From contig JAUXGY010000013.1 in the NCBI GenBank assembly GCA_030621805.1, positions 1-13,511 of the forward strand: a stretch of DNA of 13,511 nucleotides, read 5' to 3'. The notes under the pieces were generated by a model, which was not told the origin of the DNA, searched no databases, and saw nothing but the letters and a program-made list of their open reading frames with translations. Below are positions 7,855-13,511 of this stretch, in pieces. Every line of letters begins with the position of its first letter. Position 1 is the first letter of the stretch. This DNA is from Kiritimatiellales bacterium. Its GTDB lineage: Bacteria > Verrucomicrobiota > Kiritimatiellia > Kiritimatiellales > Pontiellaceae. The position numbers and the translations under genes are program-made.

Positions 7855-8619
7855 ATGAAACATCTACTTGTTGTTGCCGCACTGATTTTATCCTCATTAG
7901 CTACCCGCGCAGAGTTATTCACGTTCTATGCGATCACATCAAACGACTCGAGTGGCCATGCCCAGTTTGTCGGTGAGACGCAGCTCTATATGGATGTAAC
8001 CCTGCTGGAAATGGGTCAGGTTAGCCTCGTCTTTAAGAACGACGGTCTTGAAGACTCCGTCGTTACCCGTATCTACTTTGACTTTATGCCGGAATTAAAC
8101 CTGGGACTTGTCGCGATTAATGAAGGGGACGGGGTTGATTTCAAAGCAACTCCAGTGAATCCCAAAAACCTGCCGGCCGGACGCGGACTGGAGAGCATCT
8201 TTATTTCCGATCTGGGCGTCGCCGCCAATAATCCCTCTCCAAAAAACGGGATCAATCCCAACGATAACCTCGAACTCATTATGAGTTATGACGATTCCTA
8301 CGATATTTTTAGTGCTCTCGGGAATGAGGATCTGCGGGTCGGCCTCCATGTCCAAAGTTTTGAGGGAGGGAATAGCGAAAGCTTCGTCAACGTGATTCCA
8401 GAACCAGGAACCCTGCCCCTGCTCTGCCTTGGGAGTCTCGCTCTGCGCTGGATACGGATCAAAAAATCGAGAAAGGGCAAAAAGGGTGATACCTTCACGC
8501 CATACCTGACAGAAAATGAATCGACTCCGTTGCAATGGGTTGAAATCAAATCAAATCATACTCGACGCGACATGCCTCACACCCGATGCGAAGCTGCGAT
8601 GCGTAAAGGGTTCTCCTAG
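7855..8619 (+). CDS. Exported protein with PEP-CTERM sorting signal and an abnormal C-terminal tail
   Basis: A 254-residue exported protein. Residues 1-19 are a signal peptide ending TRA. The mature part (20-178) is beta-rich with no recognised domain. The PEP-CTERM signal is V-I-P182-E-P184-GTLPLL, a hydrophobic helix to about 200 and a basic cluster RIKKSRKGKK at 201-210. PEP-CTERM proteins are processed by exosortase and normally end at this basic cluster, but this frame runs on for 44 more residues of low-complexity, unconvincing protein to a TAG shared with the nadK stop. A TGA at 8487-8489, one base out of frame, would end the protein right after KKG if one A were added to the A5 run at 8479-8483. 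So either an indel, a sequencing error, frameshifting or stop loss has lengthened it. No exosortase is in the window. Confidence 0.8.
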   Translation: MKHLLVVAALILSSLATRAELFTFYAITSNDSSGHAQFVGETQLYMDVTLLEMGQVSLVFKNDGLEDSVVTRIYFDFMPELNLGLVAINEGDGVDFKATPVNPKNLPAGRGLESIFISDLGVAANNPSPKNGINPNDNLELIMSYDDSYDIFSALGNEDLRVGLHVQSFEGGNSESFVNVIPEPGTLPLLCLGSLALRWIRIKKSRKGKKGDTFTPYLTENESTPLQWVEIKSNHTRRDMPHTRCEAAMRKGFS

Positions 8620-9476
8620 AAACTTGACCCTCGCCAATGGAGTTTCTGGGCGAGGACGGAGAAGTAGCTATGATTCTGTAGCTGCAAGAACTTGACCTGA
8701 TGCGGGCTGCGGCAGATTTCAATTCGCCCTCCCCGTTCCACTTTAAACTCGTCCTGTCCATCGATGGAGAGGATGAGCTCCTTGGCCGCATTCACTACTT
8801 CAATTTCGATCAGACTGGTGTTGGGCACCACCAGCGGCCGCGAACCGAGTGTGTGCGGACAAATCACATTGATGCCAAATCCGGAAACACCCGGATGAAG
8901 AATGGGGCCACCCGCAGAAAGGGAATGACCCGTACTACCGGTTGGTGTAGAAACCATCATTCCATCACACATGAAAGAACCGACCGATTCGCCATCAATC
9001 GACAATTTGAGCGTGACGATGCGCGACGATGCGCCCCAGCCCAACACCATATCGTTCAGCGAAGACTTTCCCCCTGCCAGGGTTCCGTCTTTAAAAATTC
9101 GGCATTCAGCCACATCGCGCTCCGATATCTTACAGCTTTGGTTCGCGATAGCATCCAGCGCCGACGACATTTCCGTATCGCCCACACTGGTAAGAAAACC
9201 AAGACTCCCCAGATTGATTCCCATGATCGGAATCCCGGAGCCATGGAGCGCACGGGCGGTGTAGAGTACGGTCCCGTCACCTCCAAGAGCAAGCGCAACA
9301 TCCACCTGCGTTGCGAACGATTCAACCGGAAGGTACTCCGCTCCGAGGGTCTCGGCCATAGCCGTATCCTCGGCATAAAGTTTAAATCCGTGCCCCTCCG
9401 CCAAGCGACAAAGTTCAGCCAAGACCCCTTCCGCTCGCGGCCGTTTCGTGTTCACTATAACGCCAATCTTTTTCAT
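8616..9476 (-). CDS. nadK: NAD kinase
   Basis: ATP- or polyphosphate-dependent phosphorylation of NAD to NADP in the cytosol, a housekeeping step. From ATG 9476 the protein has 286 residues, normal for the family. Visible motifs are KIGVIVNTKR at the N-terminus, GGDGT at 65-69 (LALGGDGTVL), GINLGSLGFLT at 86-96, SSLND at 138-142, the glycine-rich DGMMVSTPTGSTGHSLSAGGP at 171-191, and PHTLGSRPLVVP at 207-218. A start at ATG 9494 would add six residues (MSYSFG) not typical of NadK. Neither start has an SD; before 9476 the minus strand reads TTGTCT, a 16-base spacer and TATTCT six bases ahead of the ATG, compatible with a leaderless message. Its stop overlaps the PEP-CTERM stop in a shared CTAG. 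Confidence 0.95.
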   Translation of the reverse strand: MKKIGVIVNTKRPRAEGVLAELCRLAEGHGFKLYAEDTAMAETLGAEYLPVESFATQVDVALALGGDGTVLYTARALHGSGIPIMGINLGSLGFLTSVGDTEMSSALDAIANQSCKISERDVAECRIFKDGTLAGGKSSLNDMVLGWGASSRIVTLKLSIDGESVGSFMCDGMMVSTPTGSTGHSLSAGGPILHPGVSGFGINVICPHTLGSRPLVVPNTSLIEIEVVNAAKELILSIDGQDEFKVERGGRIEICRSPHQVKFLQLQNHSYFSVLAQKLHWRGSSF

Positions 9477-9549
9477 GCCGAAAGAATAGGACATCGTGCG
9501 CGCAAGACAAGCCCTACTCTTCCCGAACCTTTACCTTGCCTTTGAAGAT

Positions 9550-9712
9550 ACATGGATAAATACCATGTAATACCAAATTAACCTGAGTCGTATTTATCCC
9601 TCGCTCGTTCGCTCTGCTCACTAAAGACGCAGAGACCGCAGAGATAAATAGCTAGAACCTCTGCGTTCTCAGCGCCTCTGCGAGGAATAATCTTAGTCAG
9701 CTTAATTCCGTA
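9550..9712. repeat. Nested palindromic intergenic element with imperfect terminal inverted repeats
   Basis: Outer imperfect inverted repeats at 9571-9588 (TACCAAATTAACCTGAGT) and 9695-9712 (reverse complement TACGGAATTAAGCTGACT) match at 14 of 18 positions. At the left side are a perfect hairpin ACATGG-ATAAATA-CCATGT (9550-9568) and a perfect 10-bp inverted pair GGATAAATAC (9554-9563) with GTATTTATCC (9590-9599). The centre holds the CGCAGAG arms listed separately. It contains no open frame. The layout is that of a small non-autonomous dispersed element. It fills much of the gap 9495-9809, where no gene is seen; copy number elsewhere in the genome cannot be judged from here. Confidence 0.6.
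9626..9682. repeat. CGCAGAG / CTCTGCG tandem and inverted repeat core
   Basis: Two CGCAGAG copies (9628-9634 and 9637-9643) face two CTCTGCG copies (9659-9665 and 9676-9682) across a 15-base AT-rich loop. Inner and outer pairs are each perfect 7-bp inverted repeats, so a branched or stacked hairpin is possible in single strands. Runs of this CGCAGAG type are familiar to me as intergenic repeats in many environmental bacterial genomes; their origin is unsettled. Confidence 0.7.
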
Positions 9713-9809
9713 TAAACCAACACGAGCAGCTTGCCAAGAGGTACGGAAAGACTGCGCTCAATGAGGTGTTTCAATGCCAAATTACTAAAGCCGTAGATCC
9801 CGCCACACC
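9713..9809. other. Non-coding stretch between the palindromic element and the protease stop
   Basis: About 100 bases with no supported gene. On the minus strand one frame, lacking a start codon, stays open for about 40 codons from a TAA inside the protease 3' end to a TGA at 9698-9700 inside the element's right inverted repeat. It could be a relic, part of a longer repeat, or chance. No T-tailed terminator hairpin is evident for the protease gene. Confidence 0.35.
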
Positions 9810-11105
9810 CTATTTCTGAGCCGCCTTAAAAGTGGCATATGGGCTGGAGAAGGAAGTGCCTTGGTAGCTTTTTCCTTCAAAATTGATAAAGGCGGGTTCG
9901 TATTGTTCAACAAAGTCCCCGTAGTTAGACTGAGTCCATGTCTCGCCCGCCGGATTCAACCCCCCAACAGCGATCACGGAATCATAGCCCGCCGGATAGA
10001 TCGGAGTTCCCGTGGGTTCGTTTCCAGCCGAGGCATAAAGCGTCATTCCGTTTTGTGCGGCATAGTCCATGGCAGCTTCCATGAAAGCACTGCTGGTATC
10101 GGAGCCCCAGCTCATGTTGATAATTTTAACGCCGGAAAGGGCGGCATACTCGAGTGCGCGCATAATGGTGTCGGAGCTCGTCATTCCATTTTCATCAAAG
10201 GTACGGACCGCCAGCACCGGCACCCCGGTTTCGGCAGCATCCGCACCCAGCGGGGTGATCGCTCCCGCCGCAACCATCGCCGTCATGGTACCATGTCCCG
10301 TCGGATCGCTCATCGGCTCGGAAGGGCTCAATGCGTTATAGGTTCCGCGGATGAACGGCAGGTCGGTATACTTTGGGTCGAGGCCGGAATCGAACACCGC
10401 CACGGCGGTTTCGCCCGGCTGAAGATGCAGGTTGATTCCCGATCCGGATCCGGAAAAAGAAATGGCCTCGTTTCCAATCTGCTCAAACGCAAGATTGGGT
10501 TCCGTGACCCCGACACCTTTATGTGCCTTCGCAATTTCCATGGCCTCCTCCACCGACAGGCCCTCGTTGAGTTTAATGCGATAGATGCCGGGCGGATCGA
10601 TCACCTCGATCACCGTCCCTCCAAGCTTCTTGAGCAGAGCCTTTAGATCATCGAGATTCGAGTCCTTGCCAAAGCCCACCATGATTTCGCCGCGGACATA
10701 TTTCCGCCCGTCCTTTCCTTCAACAATATCGAGCACCTTCCGTTTTTTTTTAAGCGGTTGGGCGGCGGAAGGACCCGCATCAGAATAAATACGAATCGAT
10801 GAAATTTGGTAGAGCTCTCCGAGCGGACTGTCGACCTTGCGCCACCCCAATAGATAACTGTGAGGACTAACGAGCTGACCGATCAGGCGATCGACTTTCG
10901 TGTTTTCCCACTCCCCCGACACCCGATTGAGTTCTAGCGCCGGATCAATCAATACCTCCACGCCGCGCTGTTCGAAGAGCCGCAACACCTTCGAGAGCGG
11001 TGCGCCCTCGCTCTCCAGCCATGCCCGGTCGCCCTCCAATCGCAACGTGGCTGACAATGCCAGTAGCGGACAGAGCAAAAATAATGTGGCAAGGTAACTT
11101 TTCAT
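9810..11105 (-). CDS. Secreted subtilisin-type (S8) serine protease with STN-like N-terminal domain, short 3' end
   Basis: A 431-residue exported protease. Residues 1-19 are a signal peptide. Residues 20-107 resemble an STN / secretin N0 domain (APLSKVLRLFEQRGVEVLIDPALE, VSGEWENTKVDRLIGQLV, LYQISSIRIY). After a basic linker, 137-208 looks like an inhibitor-type propeptide of the fervidolysin kind (GEIMVGFGKDSNLDDLKALL to VGVTEPNLAFEQ). The catalytic domain has D239 (AVAVFDSGLD), H271 (DPTGHGTMTA), oxyanion N362 (YASAGNEP) and S418 (QGTSFSSPYA). The chain ends 13 residues after the catalytic Ser, whereas S8 enzymes usually continue with a G-A-A-A-L-type helix; here it reads TFKAAQK and stops, so the 3' end may be truncated. 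Start: ATG 11105 gives the signal peptide; ATG 11144 would put 13 residues before it. No SD is present at either. Confidence 0.88.
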   Translation of the reverse strand: MKSYLATLFLLCPLLALSATLRLEGDRAWLESEGAPLSKVLRLFEQRGVEVLIDPALELNRVSGEWENTKVDRLIGQLVSPHSYLLGWRKVDSPLGELYQISSIRIYSDAGPSAAQPLKKKRKVLDIVEGKDGRKYVRGEIMVGFGKDSNLDDLKALLKKLGGTVIEVIDPPGIYRIKLNEGLSVEEAMEIAKAHKGVGVTEPNLAFEQIGNEAISFSGSGSGINLHLQPGETAVAVFDSGLDPKYTDLPFIRGTYNALSPSEPMSDPTGHGTMTAMVAAGAITPLGADAAETGVPVLAVRTFDENGMTSSDTIMRALEYAALSGVKIINMSWGSDTSSAFMEAAMDYAAQNGMTLYASAGNEPTGTPIYPAGYDSVIAVGGLNPAGETWTQSNYGDFVEQYEPAFINFEGKSYQGTSFSSPYATFKAAQK

Positions 11106-11189
11106 GACCCGAAGATAACGTTCAAGCGCGGAAAAACAATGCAAATACAGGAATCTTGAATACCAGCATGATCGGAAACCAAGGATCTC

Positions 11190-11219
11190 TTGACGCTAGG
11201 CCCTCTTCTTCTTCATACT
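11190..11219 (+). promoter_or_regulatory. Candidate promoter for the gene at 11227
   Basis: TTGACG at 11190-11195, an 18-base spacer and CATACT at 11214-11219. The predicted transcription start is about 11226, one base before the ATG, which has no SD. Weak match, suggestive only. Confidence 0.35.
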
Positions 11220-11226
11220 GCTCGCC

Positions 11227-11895
11227 ATGAATTTAGATCATGAAACGCCGCCGGATACCGCCCCCCTTCCCCATAAAAAGATGTCGTCGATAGGTAGCTA
11301 TATCGCCACTGCGGCCATGTTTCTTGTCGTGGTTTTCCTATGGCGCGACCTTGCACGCACAAAGGATGTGCAACTTGATCTGACGGAACAAAACGACCGA
11401 TTGCGCAAGGAAATCTCAACAACACAAGATGAATTGGATTCCTTTAAGAGGGGTGACTTTGAAACCCGTGTAAAAAAAGAAAATACCGAAGCGGTACCTG
11501 CAAAACCCAAGCCCGTTGAAGAGCCGGAAACACTACGATTACAGACTCCGTCCATTAGCCAAACCGCGACCGGTTTGGTTACCCGCCTAACCTTTCAATC
11601 CACCCTTCCCAGTCCGCCTGCTTTGATCGCCATCGTGGTGCGGTTACCGGGTGATTCAGAAGCCATTATCCAGAGTTTCAGCCCGGTCAATAAATCGGCC
11701 TACACCAACGTAAAGGCCCGCGTGGACGGGAGCGGAAAGTTTGCCATCTTCCAAGGAAACCCGACCGCTCTTAACGCACTGCAATTTGACTTGGCGATTT
11801 CTGAACCCGTCACCGCCACGGTACGCGGATCAAAGGGAATCAAAGCGTTCGAAATCGACATCGCCCCCGATGCTTCCAAGGTTCGGAAACTTTAG
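11227..11895 (+). CDS. Bitopic membrane protein with coiled coil and periplasmic beta domain, unknown function
   Basis: A 222-residue protein I do not recognise. A short cytosolic N-terminus (1-20) is followed by one membrane helix (about 22-39, IGSYIATAAMFLVVVFLW), a predicted coiled coil (about 44-75, LDLTEQNDRLRKEISTTQDEL), a Lys/Pro/Glu linker (85-102) and a beta-rich C-terminal domain (104-222) with strands such as GLVTRLTFQSTL, ALIAIVVRLPGD and ALQFDLAISEPVTATVRG. The helix-coiled-coil layout recalls FtsL/DivIC-type or envelope scaffold proteins, but no sequence match supports that. ATG 11281 (MSSIG) is a possible alternative start. It is divergent from the protease gene and converges with the cytochrome gene with 27 bases between them. 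Confidence 0.75.
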   Translation: MNLDHETPPDTAPLPHKKMSSIGSYIATAAMFLVVVFLWRDLARTKDVQLDLTEQNDRLRKEISTTQDELDSFKRGDFETRVKKENTEAVPAKPKPVEEPETLRLQTPSISQTATGLVTRLTFQSTLPSPPALIAIVVRLPGDSEAIIQSFSPVNKSAYTNVKARVDGSGKFAIFQGNPTALNALQFDLAISEPVTATVRGSKGIKAFEIDIAPDASKVRKL

Positions 11896-11922
11896 GCTGA
11901 TTCCCAACGACAGGGACAAGGC

Positions 11923-12864
11923 CTATTTGTTGAACGGATTGTGGCAGTCGTAGCAGTTGGCTTGGTTACCAAAGCGATCATGGACCGGTGGCCAGAAATC
12001 CTGATGCAACAATACATTATTCCCCTCTTCGTGGCAGACCACGCAACCCTCGCCCGCCGTGGCATCGGTATGACAACCGTAGCAGTGGTTTTCACTCCAC
12101 CTTCCGCGATGGGACCGAGGGCTGGCCTGAGAGTGGCACGATTGGCAGGAATCCTCTTCATGGCAAATGATGCAACGCTGCCGATCCCATGCAGCCTCAA
12201 TCCCGTGTGTCCTTAGCCGCCACATGTTGTTGTGCGTCATGGGCTGCATGACGCTGTGGCACTGATTGCAGGAATCCTCCGCGTGGCAGACGCTACAGGC
12301 GGCATCGACCTGCATGCCAAACATACCGTGCCGCTTCATCCAAAAACGATCGTGGTTGGGCGGCTCCTGATTCCGATCCATATCAACGTGGCACAGCAGG
12401 CAATCCTGCCCCGAGTCGTGCGCGGCATCGCGGATTTTCACGATATCGTCGCGCTGTAACTTGGGCACGGTGGTCAAGTTCTCGGACAGAAGGGATCCGT
12501 GGCATTCCTGGCATTTTCCCGCCAACGCCTCGGTATGAACAAAAATTTGTTTACGCGGCGGTTTAGGCTCAATCTTTCTATCCCTCAGCACTTCACCGAG
12601 TTTTCCCTCATGGCAGTAGCCACAGGTGGCCGGTCTGATCTCTTTCTCCTCGGTCTCGTCATGGCAGTCGATGCAGGTTTCGTGGGAAAGCACTGCGAAT
12701 GCCGGTTCGCCAAGGTCGCCATGGCACTCATCGCAATCCATTTCATTGTCCGTGACATGGACATAGTGGCTGAACTTCAATTGATATTTATCCTCGTCGC
12801 ATCCAGCCAGCAACACGAGAACCGCACCGGAAAACAGGGATATGATTATGCGATTCATTTTCAT
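11923..12864 (-). CDS. Dodecaheme c-type cytochrome lipoprotein
   Basis: A 313-residue electron carrier exported and lipidated at C22 (lipobox LLAGC). Twelve CXXCH heme sites begin at C44, C64, C81, C118, C155, C190, C199, C231, C240, C261, C274 and C304. Thirteen other histidines (33, 36, 61, 110, 149, 171, 179, 211, 220, 252, 260, 287, 295) are enough to give every heme a second axial His. Two doublets (C190/C199 and C231/C240) share CxxCHxEDSCxxCHS. Heme density, one per 26 residues, is closer to MtrA-like periplasmic wires than to large outer-face OmcB-like cytochromes. It starts inside the preceding barrel gene's stop (ATGA overlap) with GAGG seven bases upstream, so the two are translationally coupled. 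The residue after the lipid Cys is Asp, which in E. coli would hold a lipoprotein at the inner membrane; whether that rule applies here is unknown. Confidence 0.93.
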   Translation of the reverse strand: MKMNRIIISLFSGAVLVLLAGCDEDKYQLKFSHYVHVTDNEMDCDECHGDLGEPAFAVLSHETCIDCHDETEEKEIRPATCGYCHEGKLGEVLRDRKIEPKPPRKQIFVHTEALAGKCQECHGSLLSENLTTVPKLQRDDIVKIRDAAHDSGQDCLLCHVDMDRNQEPPNHDRFWMKRHGMFGMQVDAACSVCHAEDSCNQCHSVMQPMTHNNMWRLRTHGIEAAWDRQRCIICHEEDSCQSCHSQASPRSHRGRWSENHCYGCHTDATAGEGCVVCHEEGNNVLLHQDFWPPVHDRFGNQANCYDCHNPFNK

Positions 12865-13511
12865 AACCGTACCTCGAATGATGTGCGGATCCGGTAGCCG
12901 TGATCGTCTTCGTCGCTGTTGTCCTCAATTTCGCCGGAGATCCTCAGCGCCAGATTTTTGTTGATGTTCCACTTGCCGCGCAGGAAGTAGGTGAATGCAT
13001 AAGGGGAAACTTCAATGCGGGTGCCATCCTCGCCGACGATGGTCGAGCCGCCATCGGCGGTGAGTGAAAAGTCGGAGAACTGGAAGTAGGTGTAGTCGAG
13101 ATAGGCGGCACCGAGGGATACTTCCCAAATCCTGCGGTAGCGGTAGCGGATGTCGCCACTGACGCCGAAGAAGCGGTCCTCGTCCTCAACGTCCCAGTAT
13201 TCCAGCGCGATGGATGCGTTGAATGCATCGAACGGCTCGTAGATGAAGTTCAGGTCATAGCGTTCATAGCCCCGGTTCGTGTAGTTGGATTCATCCGGAT
13301 AGCGTAGCATCGCGCCCGGCGAAAGATAGAACGTAGGCAGAATCTGGGTGGTGAAGCGCCCATAGGCCGTGGTGTAGGGTTCTTGGTCGCCTAAAACCTG
13401 TACGAGAGGCGAATAAGCCCGTGTGTCGGCATCGAACTCCCCCCACCGACGCATGCCCAAAACCGCATCGAATACCTTTTCGGAGAGCGACATGTAGTAG
13501 AAATCGAGGCC
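12861..13511 (-). CDS. Outer-membrane beta-barrel-like protein, C-terminal part only (5' end beyond the window)
   Basis: The frame is open to the right edge, giving 216 C-terminal residues; the internal ATG at 13493 is not taken as the start because the preceding codons (GLDFYY) continue a strand. The sequence alternates amphipathic strands and polar turns throughout: TTAYGRFTTQILPTFYLSPG, RYDLNFIYEPFDAFNASIALEYWD, FFGVSGDIRYRYRRIWEVSLGAAYLDYTYF, AFTYFLRGKWNINKNLALRISGEIED, ending RIRTSFEVRL. There is no CXXCH in the visible part. The four-base overlap with the dodecaheme lipoprotein gene suggests the two products act together, as in porin-cytochrome complexes such as MtrB with MtrA or OmbB with OmaB/OmcB. 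I cannot assign a specific family. Confidence 0.78.
   Translation of the reverse strand, partial: GLDFYYMSLSEKVFDAVLGMRRWGEFDADTRAYSPLVQVLGDQEPYTTAYGRFTTQILPTFYLSPGAMLRYPDESNYTNRGYERYDLNFIYEPFDAFNASIALEYWDVEDEDRFFGVSGDIRYRYRRIWEVSLGAAYLDYTYFQFSDFSLTADGGSTIVGEDGTRIEVSPYAFTYFLRGKWNINKNLALRISGEIEDNSDEDDHGYRIRTSFEVRL

Noticed and set aside
8700..9545. 281-codon plus-strand open frame opposite nadK
   Set aside because: The minus strand has all NAD kinase motifs at normal length; the plus frame gives a basic, motif-free product.
9626..9682. CRISPR array from the repeated CGCAGAG units
   Set aside because: Units are only 7 bases, arranged as inverted rather than regularly spaced direct repeats, with no spacers of constant length and no cas genes.
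9861..10646. 261-codon plus-strand open frame opposite the protease
   Set aside because: Antisense to a protease with intact catalytic Asp, His, Asn and Ser; no independent support.
13491..13493. ATG at 13493 as the true start of the barrel gene
   Set aside because: The frame continues to the window edge with strand-like residues, there is no signal peptide after this ATG and no SD before it.

Overview
The window (about 13.5 kb, moderate GC) looks like chromosome from a sulfatase-rich member of the PVC group, most likely Kiritimatiellota or Verrucomicrobiota. The pointers are two adjacent secreted sulfatases, a PEP-CTERM protein, a DUF481-type outer-membrane barrel, lipoprotein and membrane-anchored proteins of a Gram-negative envelope, and frequent lack of Shine-Dalgarno (SD) sequences. 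The assignment is inferred from gene content; there is no rRNA, tRNA or phylogenetic marker strong enough to settle it.

Layout. 1-3772 (minus strand): two secreted arylsulfatase-family genes, the first cut by the left edge, preceded by a gene for a membrane-anchored protein with a proline-rich linker and a PA14-like outer domain. 3773-4044: divergent control region. 4045-5049 (plus): DUF481 barrel. 5061-5444 (minus): DciA/DUF721 protein, divergent from a class I mannose-6-phosphate isomerase (5508-6473, plus), with an 18-bp perfect palindrome lying over the isomerase promoter. 6508-7626 (minus): VanZ-like membrane protein with an extra exported domain. 7855-8619 (plus): PEP-CTERM protein with an abnormal C-terminal tail. 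8616-9476 (minus): NAD kinase. 9495-9809: non-coding, holding a nested palindromic element with CGCAGAG/CTCTGCG arms. 9810-11105 (minus): secreted subtilisin-type protease with an STN-like N-terminal domain and a very short 3' end. 11227-11895 (plus): bitopic coiled-coil protein of unknown function. 11923-13511 (minus): a 12-heme c-type cytochrome lipoprotein translationally coupled to an outer-membrane-barrel-like gene cut by the right edge.

How they fit together. The sulfatases point to use of sulfated polysaccharides, and the mannose-6-phosphate isomerase could feed released mannose into glycolysis or supply mannose for cell-surface glycans; these links are inference. The most striking unit is the barrel plus dodecaheme lipoprotein pair at the right end, which has the architecture expected of a porin-cytochrome conduit for moving electrons across the outer membrane. 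The rest is a mixture of housekeeping genes (dciA-like, manA, nadK) and envelope genes in short or single-gene units. No CRISPR array, integrase, transposase, tRNA or rRNA was seen.
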